Shown: positions 15,552-24,427, counted from the first letter of the stretch. The stretch is DNA of 64,000 nucleotides from CAVTLG01 sp963735495 (GCA_963735495.1 CAVTLG010000008.1:475031-539030); one strand, 5' to 3'. Notes: a model not told the origin generated them from the letters alone. Made by a program: numbers and translations.

Positions 15552-16553
15552 ATGAATACATTGATCAGTCAAAACATCATAAAGTTGAGCGTGCCAATCC
15601 CCTTCCCGCTACACGATGTCAACATGTACGCACTCGTTAGCAAAGACGGCTGGGTTCTCGTGGATTGCGCCATCGGTACTCCTGACGCCCGAGCAGCCCT
15701 CTCCACAGGGCTGTGCCTGGCCGGGTTGCACATCGACAAGCTACAGGCCATTGTCCTCACGCATCATCACCCTGACCACGTCGGTCTCTCCGGTGAACTA
15801 CAGGAGCAGAGCGGCGCCAGAGTGTACATGCACCCTATCGACGAAGCACTCCTACAACAGAGCTGGTCACGCAACGCAGCTCCGCCTAGTACGGCGGAGA
15901 ATGAGCTTTTTTTCAGCCAGCATGACGTCCCTGGCATGCAACAAGCACACGATCAGCAGGGCCTGAACAGGTTACGGAGCATCATCCATGTCCCTCCACA
16001 TGAGGCATTTACACTTATAGAAGATGGACAGGAAATAGAGCTTGCGCACGAATTGTATCAAGTAGTATGGGTGCCCGGACATAGTGACGGCCAGATCAGC
16101 CTTTTTCGTCAACGGGACGGGGTTTTTCTGTCCGCCGATCATGTCCTTCCACGTGTTACTCCCAACATTGGCCTCTACTCTTCACAGAACCGTGAGAACC
16201 CGCTGGGCGATTACCTCCAATCGCTGGCGAAGGTTGCTCACCTGCCTGCCAGTATTGTTTTACCAGGACACGGGGACGCCTTTCCACATCTTACTGAACG
16301 AGTCGCAGAGATAATCGCACACCATGAACAACGCTTACAGCAGATTTTGCTCCTGCTCGCTGAGCAACCACAACACGCATATCAGCTTACGGATAGCCTT
16401 TTTGGAGCACGCTTACAAAATAATCAAGCCAGGCATATGGCTGTCGCCGAGGTATTGGCCCACCTCGAATATCTGCGCTTTCAGGGGCTGCTTGAAAGAC
16501 AGCACACAGAAACAGAGAGTATTCTTTATACGACCGTGAGAGGAAAGCACTAA
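15552..16553 (+). CDS. MBL-fold hydrolase with C-terminal winged helix (LACTB2/BLACT-like)
   Basis: Metallo-beta-lactamase fold enzyme. Metal ligands are all present: HHHPDH (HxHxDH), PGHSDG, SADHVL and PGHGDAF. The last 85 residues (HHEQRLQQILLLLAEQ ... EVLAHLEYLRFQGLLER) match the beta-lactamase-associated winged-helix domain seen after such hydrolases. Substrate unknown; relatives include hydrolases of thioesters and nucleic acids. It starts 45 bp after the H-NOX regulator on the same strand, so a shared transcript is likely. The ATG has no clear ribosome site, but a TATAGTATAAAT stretch lies just before it, which could be a promoter for a leaderless message. Confidence 0.85.
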   Translation: MNTLISQNIIKLSVPIPFPLHDVNMYALVSKDGWVLVDCAIGTPDARAALSTGLCLAGLHIDKLQAIVLTHHHPDHVGLSGELQEQSGARVYMHPIDEALLQQSWSRNAAPPSTAENELFFSQHDVPGMQQAHDQQGLNRLRSIIHVPPHEAFTLIEDGQEIELAHELYQVVWVPGHSDGQISLFRQRDGVFLSADHVLPRVTPNIGLYSSQNRENPLGDYLQSLAKVAHLPASIVLPGHGDAFPHLTERVAEIIAHHEQRLQQILLLLAEQPQHAYQLTDSLFGARLQNNQARHMAVAEVLAHLEYLRFQGLLERQHTETESILYTTVRGKH

Positions 16554-16746
16554 TACAGAGAGTGCTTGCTAGTGTAGAGCGATTTCAGCTTTTTTGTTCA
16601 CTATCATGATTGTGGCTTATGCTAGAAAACAACAACCTTATATAGAGACGGCCTGTGAAGCCATTTTCTGGCCTACTCGACCCGCATAAACCAGCCTGTA
16701 GAGCCGATTGAGTCCCACTTATACTTTTTGACCCACAGTAAGAAGC

Positions 16747-16775
16747 TTGTATTTCTCAAAATCGCGTGCTATACT
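16747..16775 (+). promoter_or_regulatory. Likely promoter of the HU gene
   Basis: TTGTAT (16747-16752), a 17-bp spacer and TATACT (16770-16775) form a good sigma70-type promoter about 100 bp before the HU start codon. The rest of 16554-16746 shows no gene. Confidence 0.55.
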
Positions 16776-16878
16776 CCTAATCGGCAGTGAGGTTGTGATG
16801 CCGCTCTACAAGCTCGATAAAGTGGTATCGGGTGAGACAGCGACGTGTGTTGATAGTTGCAAGGAGGATTTCGAACCT

Positions 16879-17187
16879 ATGGCCGATGAAAATAACGCAT
16901 CTCAGACAATTGGTCGGCAGGAGCTTTCTAAGCGTATTGCCAAACAAGCGAAACTAACCCAAAAACAGGCATCTGAAGTGTTGGAAGCTACGCTCACAGC
17001 AATCCGAGAAGCACTTGAGGAGGGCGATGAAGTACGTCTCGTAGGCTTTGGCTCCTTCAAAGTGCGCCAGAGTGCAGCTCGTAAGGGGGTTAATCCACGC
17101 GACCGACAACCTATCGAGGTACCGGCGAAAGATCGTGTCCGCTTCTTCCCTGGCAAAGAACTCTCAGAGGCGGTTCTCAAAAAGTAG
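16879..17187 (+). CDS. hup: DNA-binding protein HU
   Basis: Small histone-like protein that bends DNA and compacts the nucleoid. The body matches HU: RQELSKRIAKQAKLTQKQASEVLEATL, then VRLVGFGSFKV, the beta-arm region ARKGVNPRDRQPIEVPAKDRVRFFPGKEL, and a basic end. ATG 16879 is selected because AAGGAGG precedes it and gives a normal 102-residue HU; the open frame extends up to 16747 but that part is untypical. Single gene with its own promoter. Confidence 0.93.
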   Translation: MADENNASQTIGRQELSKRIAKQAKLTQKQASEVLEATLTAIREALEEGDEVRLVGFGSFKVRQSAARKGVNPRDRQPIEVPAKDRVRFFPGKELSEAVLKK

Positions 17188-17220
17188 TCTGTTGTAAAAT
17201 AATCCTTACTGCCAATCAAA

Positions 17221-17349
17221 CATAGCCCTTCTGAACGTCGCGGCAGGGTGCACCACGGACACCACTTATAGGTACCGTGCAAGAACGTCTCCCTCCGCAG
17301 GCACCGCTCCGCGAGCGGCTCGCTGGAAATGACGCTCAGAAGGGCTATG
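17221..17349. repeat. 129-bp element bounded by a 19-bp inverted repeat
   Basis: CATAGCCCTTCTGA at 17221-17234 is repeated inverted at 17336-17349 as TCAGAAGGGCTATG. The match extends to 19 bp with one mismatch (CGTC/GACG inside). An inner hairpin CCGCTC-CGC-GAGCGG lies near 17307-17321. It sits between HU and the macro-domain gene with no ORF. It could be a small non-autonomous element, a transcript end structure or a structured RNA; no target duplication is obvious. Confidence 0.6.
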
Positions 17350-17425
17350 TAACGTTTCTCGTTCTAAAGAAGCACACTTAAAAAGGCTGCGACAGGTGTG
17401 TTTGTAAGCTAAGGATGAGCAAGGC

Positions 17426-17962
17426 ATGTCAACATATACAGTTAATGGGGTTACAATAATACTGCAACGTGGCAATATTGTAGAGATACAAGCAGATGCC
17501 ATTGTCAACGCGGCCAATGAGGGATTGGCAGGCGGTGGTGGAGTGGATGGGGCGATCCATCGCGCCGGAGGTCCAACCATCATGCAAGCGTGCCGTAAGA
17601 TCGCTGGCTGTCCCACAGGCAGCGCAGTCGCAACAACGGCAGGCAATCTTCAGGCCAGCTATATCTTCCATGCCGTTGGTCCCATCTATGGGCATCATCA
17701 TAACGAAGCGCACCTGCTGGCAAGCGCTTATCAGAGCTGTCTGAACCTGGCTGAACAGTATCAAATTAAGAGCATCGCCTTCCCCTCGCTCAGTACAGGA
17801 GCCTTCGGTTATCCACTCACATTAGCAGCCCCAATTGCTCTCAAAACCGTCATCGAACATATCAAGCAACCAACCAGTCTACAACAAGTTACGTTCATCT
17901 TGTTTGACCAGCGTACCGCTACCACTTATCAACAGGTACTCGCTCAATTATTAGTCGGTTAA
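17426..17962 (+). CDS. Macro-domain protein, O-acetyl-ADP-ribose deacetylase type
   Basis: Single macro domain of 178 residues that would bind ADP-ribose and hydrolyse O-acetyl-ADP-ribose or mono-ADP-ribosyl bonds. The MacroD-type signature is clear: GNIVEIQADAIVNAANEGL, then GGGGVDGAIHRAGG with the catalytic-loop residues, and later FPSLSTGAFGYPL for the diphosphate loop. No other domain is attached. Free-standing gene downstream of the inverted-repeat element; no partner ADP-ribosyltransferase is nearby. Confidence 0.93.
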   Translation: MSTYTVNGVTIILQRGNIVEIQADAIVNAANEGLAGGGGVDGAIHRAGGPTIMQACRKIAGCPTGSAVATTAGNLQASYIFHAVGPIYGHHHNEAHLLASAYQSCLNLAEQYQIKSIAFPSLSTGAFGYPLTLAAPIALKTVIEHIKQPTSLQQVTFILFDQRTATTYQQVLAQLLVG

Positions 17963-18030
17963 ATTAAGTAGAACAGCGCTTTCGCATATACTTATTTCTC
18001 CTTATTTTATCTCTCCTGTAGCTTCAAACA

Positions 18031-18059
18031 TTGCACTCGCAGAGCCGATTTGTTATGAT
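18031..18059 (+). promoter_or_regulatory. Promoter of the disrupted Rpn-family gene
   Basis: TTGCAC, a 17-bp spacer and TATGAT lie upstream of the start at 18092. The intact paralog at 31700 has a nearly identical arrangement (TTGCAT-N17-TATACT), which supports both. Confidence 0.6.
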
Positions 18060-18091
18060 ACTCGCGGGAAATGTCGCAGAGGGAGGGGTAG

Positions 18092-18748
18092 ATGAGTCAA
18101 CACCAAGAACAGGCGCTTTCGATGTACCCACTGTTACCCACGATGCAGGATGCAACCGTTCCGCTTCTCCAGCAAGCCATTCAGGAAATGACAGAGCATT
18201 ATACAGGGGAGAAATTATCGCGTCGACTGTTGTGGTTTAAAACATTGCTCGGGCGTGTCAAGACTATTCCGTTAGAAGATCGAGAGAAAGTCACAGAGGA
18301 AATACAAATGCTTGACGAATTTTTAGAAGATGACCCTTACGTTCAAACACTCGTTGAGCGAGGGATTCAAAAGAGATTCCAAAATTTTACCGAACAGTTC
18401 AACGCACAGGCTGCCGAACAGGCCCGGCTGGCTATCGAGCAGGCCAATGCACAGGCTGCCGAACAGGCTCGGCAAGCTATCGAACAGGCCAACGCACAGG
18501 CTACCGAACAGGCCCGCTTGGCTATCGAGCAGGCTCGGCAAGCTATCGAACAGGCCAACGCGCTGGCCGCCGAACAGGCTCGCTCAGCTATCGAACAGGC
18601 CAACACACAGACCCGGCTGGCTTGCTCGGTAGCAAGCCAGACACGCAGAGGAAGCCCGGTTTGCTGATGAACAGGCCAAAACAGAAATTCGCACACTACA
18701 ACAAATAGCGCTTACGACGGTACACAAACGTTTCCCTGATAGCATAGA
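18092..18748 (+). pseudogene. Rpn-family protein remnant, 5' part (nuclease domain deleted, frame broken, IS inserted)
   Basis: MYPLLPTMQ and the following 80 residues match the C-terminal half of the intact Rpn-family protein at 31700-32614. The promoter and start are kept, but the N-terminal PD-(D/E)XK nuclease part is missing. The sequence then runs into five imperfect 15-residue repeats of the type AQAAEQARLAIEQAN. At about 18617-18640, where a 10-bp perfect hairpin occurs, the frame is lost. The other frame continues as AEEARFADEQAKTEIRTLQQ and VHKRFPDSI until the IS inserts after 18748. The remaining end lies beyond the IS at 20551. A ribosome site GGGAGGGG precedes ATG 18092. Confidence 0.8.
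18403..18612 (+). repeat. 45-bp tandem coding repeats (Ala/Gln/Glu heptad-like)
   Basis: About five imperfect copies of a 45-bp unit encode AQAAEQARLAIEQAN-like repeats; one copy is shortened. The protein stretch would form a long alpha-helix or coiled coil. Such arrays change copy number easily and may have led to the frame loss just after them. Confidence 0.75.
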
Positions 18749-20490
18749 CTCATGGTTCGCTCATTTTCCAGACGGAAATTAAGAAAATCATCCGCCAATT
18801 GAGAATAGATGACAGGCGTAAAGCCTAATAATGTTAAAATTTCTTGCTGAAGCGAAGAAAGCGGCGTGATATGGCGTTGTATGAAACCAGGAGCACGAAC
18901 GATGGTAAGCGTCACTTCATGGAAGGCTTCCAATAAGCGTTCCGCAGTCGGTTGATTCGTGCGACGTTTGGGATTTCCTGCGTAGAGTCCAGCAAGCTCT
19001 CCTTTCAGCTCTTGTAAACGTTGACGAACGACCCCTTCCAACAGCGTTAAAACACGCAAAGCAATCGTCAACAAGCGCACTAATCCTACTCGATGATCAT
19101 CACGCTGCACATAGAGAGGAGCCAATGAGAAAGGATGTCCTTTGAGGCGCCCGAAGCACCGCTCAACAAGATATTCATCATAGTATGCCTCTACAGCTTG
19201 TTCTAAAGAAAGATATTCTTTTTCCTGATTCGTCACATACACACGCCAGCTCAGATGACTTATCGTATACTCGAGGGCTTTTTCCACTCGTGCACTCTTG
19301 ATCGTAAAAAGGCTCTCTTGACGTGCTGAGGAGATTTTTCCTCTATAAGCACGAACTGGTATTTCCCGCTTTTCTTCATAAATAGCAACCTCTAATAAAT
19401 CTTCCACGCGAAATATCTTTAACACCTCTTGTATGGCTCTCTCTACTTCCACACGTGTTTTTAGGCGCTGCTTTCCTTGCTTTCTCACCAATAGCTCCTG
19501 TATAGCTTGCTCTGCTTTTTCTAAGCGTTCTAGTAAAGAACGCTTCGCTCCTTCTGCTCCACTTGTTGATTGGATCAGCAATCGGCGTTCCGTCCATGCA
19601 GATATCTGCCCATCTCTCTCGCTCTCCAGCTCTTGGCCCATTTCATACCCTTGAGCAATACAAATATGCTCATTTCTCTCATTCATGCGTTCAACCTTTA
19701 TGAGCGGCTCTCCGTTCTTTCTCAAGGTATCTACTTCTTGCTGGAGTTGCTGTGATGAGATGTGTATGGCTGAAAGAGGGCATAAATAAAAATCTTTCGA
19801 GGATTGAATGGTAGCACGTGTTTGGAATGCTGCCATCTTGCAATCCCCTATATACAACAACCCTTCTCTTTTCAGTCCTTCACGCACCCGCTTTATGATT
19901 GGCAGGTATACCGGGTCATCTGCCTTTTCACCCGAAATCACTTCGGTCGCCAATGGCATTCCCAAAGGATCCAAACTGGCGAGCACCAGTTTGAGTTGTG
20001 GCAGGTCAGGTCGATGGTCTTTGCTGTGCCCGAATTGCAGTAATCCCTGCTCATTCACTTCAGCATAACTCATGACGCTCGTTGTATCAACACGTATGCG
20101 TGCTTTTTGCATATCATACACTCGCACCAGGCTTCCCATCAAATCCTGTTCAAACGCTGACCAATGGATATCGCTACTTAAAGCATGCAAAATATCTGCA
20201 AGGCGATCATCTGTCATGTCTTGTGATTCAAGCGTCTTCAATCCGCAGCCACGTAGTATTTCTTTTCGTCGCATTGCCCACTCTTGTACATGGTGCATTT
20301 TATGATCCGCTTCTGAAAGGATATGGGAGAGCCAGACCATCGTCACGTTTCCTACGCTTAATCCCTTCCGATTGCCATGAACTGGGATATGCTTATCTAG
20401 CAGCTCAGATATATTCATGCGCTGCATGTGTGCTAGTAATAGCGCAATATCATCTACACGTTCAGTTTCAATGTTCAATGTCTCTTTCAT
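18712..20490 (-). CDS. IS1634-family transposase
   Basis: DDE transposase of 592 residues. The acidic triad is visible as VDTTSV, YIGDCKM and YLVERCFGRLK, in the order and spacing of IS1634/IS4-like enzymes, with the Y-R-E type motif around the last acid. The C-terminal region has the family's LLTIALRVLTLLE helix. The stop codon lies 37 bp outside the inverted repeat, so the last dozen residues (LCYQGNVCVPS) are encoded by host DNA. ATG 20490 starts a normal N-terminus inside the element. Confidence 0.9.
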   Translation of the reverse strand: MKETLNIETERVDDIALLLAHMQRMNISELLDKHIPVHGNRKGLSVGNVTMVWLSHILSEADHKMHHVQEWAMRRKEILRGCGLKTLESQDMTDDRLADILHALSSDIHWSAFEQDLMGSLVRVYDMQKARIRVDTTSVMSYAEVNEQGLLQFGHSKDHRPDLPQLKLVLASLDPLGMPLATEVISGEKADDPVYLPIIKRVREGLKREGLLYIGDCKMAAFQTRATIQSSKDFYLCPLSAIHISSQQLQQEVDTLRKNGEPLIKVERMNERNEHICIAQGYEMGQELESERDGQISAWTERRLLIQSTSGAEGAKRSLLERLEKAEQAIQELLVRKQGKQRLKTRVEVERAIQEVLKIFRVEDLLEVAIYEEKREIPVRAYRGKISSARQESLFTIKSARVEKALEYTISHLSWRVYVTNQEKEYLSLEQAVEAYYDEYLVERCFGRLKGHPFSLAPLYVQRDDHRVGLVRLLTIALRVLTLLEGVVRQRLQELKGELAGLYAGNPKRRTNQPTAERLLEAFHEVTLTIVRAPGFIQRHITPLSSLQQEILTLLGFTPVIYSQLADDFLNFRLENERTMSLCYQGNVCVPS

Positions 20491-20544
20491 GCTTGTAGTG
20501 TATTACAATTTTGAAATCTCGTCAAAATTTGAGCGAACCATGAG
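18749..20544 (-). mobile_element. IS1634-family insertion sequence with target duplication
   Basis: Perfect 15-bp terminal inverted repeats, CTCATGGTTCGCTCA (18749-18763) and its complement (20530-20544), bound a 1796-bp element. It carries a single transposase. The flanks repeat CATAGA directly (18743-18748 and 20545-20550), a 6-bp target duplication as known for this family. The insertion splits an Rpn-family gene. Confidence 0.92.
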
Positions 20545-20550
20545 CATAGA

Positions 20551-20683
20551 GCTTGCCATACACAATGTTATCAAGATTGCACAACCAGAGCCACTACGAG
20601 CACTCGTCGAATTGCTCATAGCAGCTCCTGACGCAGCAGCCGCACGTCAAGCATTGCAAGATAGCGCAATTGATACACATTGA
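20551..20683 (+). pseudogene. Rpn-family protein remnant, 3' part beyond the IS
   Basis: Joining this to 18748 across the IS and one copy of the target duplication gives RFPDSIELAIHNVIKIAQ followed by LRALVELLIAAPDAAAARQALQ. This aligns with the end of the intact paralog (RYPNIAEIAQ ... LLHRQIETAPDEEAVLWLL). It therefore restores the true end of the gene interrupted at 18.7 kb. Confidence 0.8.
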
Positions 20684-20729
20684 AGCTTGGCTTTGTGATT
20701 GCCATTGAGCCAATAGTTATGAGATCTGA

Positions 20730-21896
20730 CTATGCAATGACCAGTGCCTGAGACCGCTCAACAACTTCGTGGTAGCCACGTACGATACACTCCATGGCTT
20801 CATGCCATGTACGATGCCCGGCCTCGATAACAGCGGCTCGCTGCATAGATTGGCGCAACGGCGCATCCAGTACAAGACGTTGCAAGAGTGCCCGATAGGC
20901 TGTGACCTGCTCGGCAACCGACAAATGTTGGGCAGCGAGCAGCAATCCTGTTTGCCCATTCTGCACCAGATCGCACACACCTTCAGCTTGCAGTCCGACG
21001 ACCGGCAGTCCAGACGCCATTGCCTCCAGCACAACCTGTCCAAAGGTCTCCGTATAAGATGGAAAAGCGAATACATCGGCTGAAGCATAGGCCATTGCTA
21101 GCTCTTCACCGGATAAATAGCCAGTAAAGGTCACAGGTACATGCCTGAGTTCTTGCTGGATCTCAGTATAGGCTGGACCATCGCCTACAATGACCAGGTG
21201 ACACTGTGTATGCTCCATGCCTTGATATGCCTGCACCAGGAGGCGCAAATTTTTCTCCCAGGAAACACGGCCAACGTACAAAAGGATAACCTTCCGTGCA
21301 GCCGCTTGCTCATCTTGCAGCCAGGAGACACGCAGTTCCTTGCTATGACGCTGTGCACTAAAAAGTTGCATATCAGCTCCACGCGGCCAGATGCGCAAAT
21401 GCTCAAAGCCCTGAGCGCGTAATAGCGTTGCAGTAGATGGAGAGGGACAGAAAGTTAAGACACACTGGTTATGAATAAAGCGATTATAGAGCCACATTGG
21501 CCTGGTGAGTAACGAAAAACCAAAATGTTCGCAATACGCTGCCAGATTGGTGTGATAGGAAGAAATGATGGGCAGGTTGAAAAATCGGGCCGCAGCCAGA
21601 CCGGTAGCGCCAAGAATCACAGGATCAACGACGTGAATAATGTCCGGCTGGAACTCCTGGATGCGACGGACAAAGAGCGGACGGAAAAAGTTAAATTTGA
21701 GTTCGGGGTAAAACGGGAGAGGCAACCCGGCAGTGCCCACAACCTCTGCTCCAGCATACTGTACCATACCACTTTCAGGTCCCAGTAAGAGAGCCTGATG
21801 ACCACTCGCTTGTAAGTGCTCTAGCAACCTGGCAAGCGTACGTGTAACCCCATCCAATTTAGGTAAGAAGTTCTCTGTAATGATGACAACGCGCAT
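20730..21896 (-). CDS. GT4 glycosyltransferase (MgtA/SqdX/PimB-like)
   Basis: GT-B retaining glycosyltransferase of 388 residues. The N-domain has ITENFLPKLDGVTRTLARLLEHL and DIIHVVDPVILGATG plus SSYHTNL, typical of the branch acting on lipid acceptors with GDP-mannose or UDP-sugars. The C-domain has LLYVGRVSWEKNLRLLV, FTGYLSGEELAMAYASADVFAFPSYTETFGQVVLEAMA with the E-x7-E motif, and GLPVV. Likely makes membrane glycolipid. Transcribed divergently from the LCP gene. The exact acceptor is not knowable from sequence. Confidence 0.88.
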   Translation of the reverse strand: MRVVIITENFLPKLDGVTRTLARLLEHLQASGHQALLLGPESGMVQYAGAEVVGTAGLPLPFYPELKFNFFRPLFVRRIQEFQPDIIHVVDPVILGATGLAAARFFNLPIISSYHTNLAAYCEHFGFSLLTRPMWLYNRFIHNQCVLTFCPSPSTATLLRAQGFEHLRIWPRGADMQLFSAQRHSKELRVSWLQDEQAAARKVILLYVGRVSWEKNLRLLVQAYQGMEHTQCHLVIVGDGPAYTEIQQELRHVPVTFTGYLSGEELAMAYASADVFAFPSYTETFGQVVLEAMASGLPVVGLQAEGVCDLVQNGQTGLLLAAQHLSVAEQVTAYRALLQRLVLDAPLRQSMQRAAVIEAGHRTWHEAMECIVRGYHEVVERSQALVIA

Positions 21897-22021
21897 AGTC
21901 TACCACCTTAACCATAAGACAGCCCTTACGGTCATGTCTCAACAAACAGGCGGACAAAAGGGTGAACCTTGTACCCCTCCTTAAAAGTAGCACGTTATAG
22001 TTAGTAATCAGTTAAGCGATA

Positions 22022-22037
22022 TTTACAATCGTGTAAA
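22022..22037. promoter_or_regulatory. Palindrome in the divergent promoter region
   Basis: TTTACA-ATCG-TGTAAA forms a perfect 6+6 palindrome in the 413-bp space between the divergent glycosyltransferase and LCP genes. It could be an operator, or TTTACA may be a -35 element for the LCP gene. No other gene is seen in 21897-22309. Confidence 0.35.
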
Positions 22038-22309
22038 GTATAGGATAAATGGTGGTTAAATAGACGTTCGACGATCTAACCAAATATCCTAGTAGATGAG
22101 CGGGAAGCGCACCGCCCTGTGCATTCTGGCCTTGTCATACGTTATACTTACTACAAGCACATCTTATTGTATCAACTTAACTAACAATGTCAGATGAAAA
22201 GGGAAACCCACCAGGGTGACAGGTAGCGGAGGTCATATAAAGAAGGAGGGAACTTGGATCGTGGTTCTCTACGATAGAATTCAGAGAAGTAGGAAGCAGG
22301 TAAAACCAG

Positions 22310-24352
22310 GTGAAGCGTCAATTTGCAAATATACAACCATCCCAGGGGAAACAACCCCCTGAGCAGGCAATTCCGGCAGCGTCTCCCCCTGAAGCAAAAG
22401 CTCCTACCCCCCCTATACGTACAATGAAAACGACGGGAGGCGGGCTGCTCTCAAATAGCGGACTCCTATCAAATTGGCAAACAGGCAGCGTAGCGCCGTC
22501 TCAAGGGCCAGTTTCTGAGGTAGGAAATACGGCAACCCCACAACGCATAACGCAAAGACCTGTGGCAAATCCCATTTCTCCTATGGGGCAAGGCTTCTTT
22601 CCTTCAGCAGCAGTGCAACAAGCACAATCAGGAGTAGCTCAAATTCAGGCAGGAGGCATACCGGTATTGAAATTGCCGGTTTCTAGCGCCGACTTCAATA
22701 CTGCCATGATACCGTTACCTCCGCAGCCCATAACACCAACAAACTACCAGAACAATGGCAGATTGCCAGGCGCTCCATCTGCACCTCCTACTCCTGGCAA
22801 TGCGTATAATGCTGGATTTTCGGGAATGGGTAGCGCAGCAAACTATCCAGGTGGAGCAAGCACCGCATATGCATCCGCAGGCCCTGGCTATCCATCGGCT
22901 CCATATACCCCAGGTGCGCCAAATAACCCGCCATATGCCAGTGGAGTGGGCTATCCCAATAACCCGGCTTATCAGGGGGGGCCACCGGCAGGTTATCCAG
23001 GTGGCCCTCCACCTATGATGCTGCCACCAAACGGGCCAATCCCACCAAACAGGGGTCGCCGTAAAAGACGCTTCCCAATTTGGGCGCGCGTTGTTGTAGC
23101 CACCCTGGCTGTTCTGCTGTTAGCTAGTAGCGCTGGCTACGCCTATTATCAGGCAAATTATGCAGCGGCGGTTAATAGTATTACTGGCAATACAGCTATA
23201 CATCATGTAAAGACTGCCTCAGGTACTGCTATTGCTACACAGGTTACGAACACTGGAGGCACGCTAACAGGGGGACGTATCAACATTTTACTCTTAGGCA
23301 GCGACAATGATGGCAAAGGCAATAACGGAACCGATGGCTCTCCTCTGGCACAAACCGATATTATTGTGACTATCGATCCACAAACTGGCAAAGTGGGTAT
23401 GCTCTCCATCCCGCGCGACTTACAGGTGACAATACCAAATGGAGGCTCGGCGAAAATGGATGCGGCGTTTTCCTACGGGTTCCAGGAGGGTGGCAGCAGT
23501 AGTTTTAGCACGAATATAGCCAGTGCGGCTGGCCTGGCCGAAGATACTATCGAGTATAACTTTGGTATTCATATTAATTACTATGCATGGGTCGGACTTC
23601 AAGGCTTTGTCAATGTCATTCAAACTGCCGGCGGCGTCGATATCGACGCGACCCATCCCATGGTCGATGATGTCTATCCCAACGATGTAAGCAATCAGAG
23701 CGGCAATATCTATGACTATGAGCGCCTGTATATCGCACCAGGACCACAGCATATGGATGGCGAAGAGGCGCTTAATTATGTCCGTACACGCCACTCAGAT
23801 CTCGTTGGTGACTTTGGGCGTTCAGCAAGACAGCAGCAGGTGCTCACGCAACTGAAAACGAAGCTCGCAACGCCTGCTACCATCGCTAAGGCCCCCCAAT
23901 TATTAACAGATCTCAAGGGGTCCCTATTCACAGACCTGAATACCACCGAAATGATCGAGATGGCGAATTATGCACGAAGTATCGATACAAATAATATTGA
24001 TCGCGTGACGTTAAGCCCGCCAACTTATTCGACGTCTGGCCTGAGTGGAGGAAACTATGCACCGGTCTGTGCACAGGTCGAAGCCGTCATCGCGAACATG
24101 TTTGACATCCAGCCCAATTGCATACCGCAAACCAGCATTGCATCTACAACTGGCTCCAGTGCAACAGGTATAGCCCACGTAACAACGAATGCGAATAGCA
24201 GCAGCACGCTGACGTTGGATAGTGCATGGCAGATGCTCAGTCGCCTGGGAAATATCGATTTCAACCCACTCGATCATTTTACAGTTATACACAGTATGCT
24301 GGACCTACTCTTCATGATCACCTGCGAGTCGTTTGATGGTGAAAAAGTGTAA
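22310..24352 (+). CDS. LytR-CpsA-Psr (LCP) family cell-wall glycopolymer ligase
   Basis: Membrane protein that would transfer a lipid-linked glycopolymer to peptidoglycan. About 245 Pro/Gly/Tyr-rich residues lie on the cytoplasmic side, ending in a basic NRGRRKRRF stop. One membrane helix follows (VVVATLAVLLLASSAGYAYY), then the LCP domain outside: INILLLGSDND, QTDIIVTIDPQTGKVGMLSIPRDLQV, GGVDIDATHPM, EALNYVRTRHSDLVGDFGRSARQQQVL with the conserved Arg/Asp residues. The start is GTG 22310 with a modest AGGAAG site. At 680 residues it is longer than common LCP proteins because of the leading tail. Confidence 0.9.
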   Translation: MKRQFANIQPSQGKQPPEQAIPAASPPEAKAPTPPIRTMKTTGGGLLSNSGLLSNWQTGSVAPSQGPVSEVGNTATPQRITQRPVANPISPMGQGFFPSAAVQQAQSGVAQIQAGGIPVLKLPVSSADFNTAMIPLPPQPITPTNYQNNGRLPGAPSAPPTPGNAYNAGFSGMGSAANYPGGASTAYASAGPGYPSAPYTPGAPNNPPYASGVGYPNNPAYQGGPPAGYPGGPPPMMLPPNGPIPPNRGRRKRRFPIWARVVVATLAVLLLASSAGYAYYQANYAAAVNSITGNTAIHHVKTASGTAIATQVTNTGGTLTGGRINILLLGSDNDGKGNNGTDGSPLAQTDIIVTIDPQTGKVGMLSIPRDLQVTIPNGGSAKMDAAFSYGFQEGGSSSFSTNIASAAGLAEDTIEYNFGIHINYYAWVGLQGFVNVIQTAGGVDIDATHPMVDDVYPNDVSNQSGNIYDYERLYIAPGPQHMDGEEALNYVRTRHSDLVGDFGRSARQQQVLTQLKTKLATPATIAKAPQLLTDLKGSLFTDLNTTEMIEMANYARSIDTNNIDRVTLSPPTYSTSGLSGGNYAPVCAQVEAVIANMFDIQPNCIPQTSIASTTGSSATGIAHVTTNANSSSTLTLDSAWQMLSRLGNIDFNPLDHFTVIHSMLDLLFMITCESFDGEKV

Positions 24353-24427
24353 GCGAAGGTCAATCATAGTCGCAGAGCAGGATGATCACAGCGTCATCCT
24401 GCATCCTTAGCTATATGAAATGGTACG

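Noticed and set aside
18403..18612. CRISPR-like array
   Set aside because: The repeats are contiguous coding repeats without spacers; no cas genes are present.
22254..22280. Leader peptide before the LCP gene (TTG after AAGGAGG, stop after seven codons)
   Set aside because: Too short and without any attenuator structure; likely chance.
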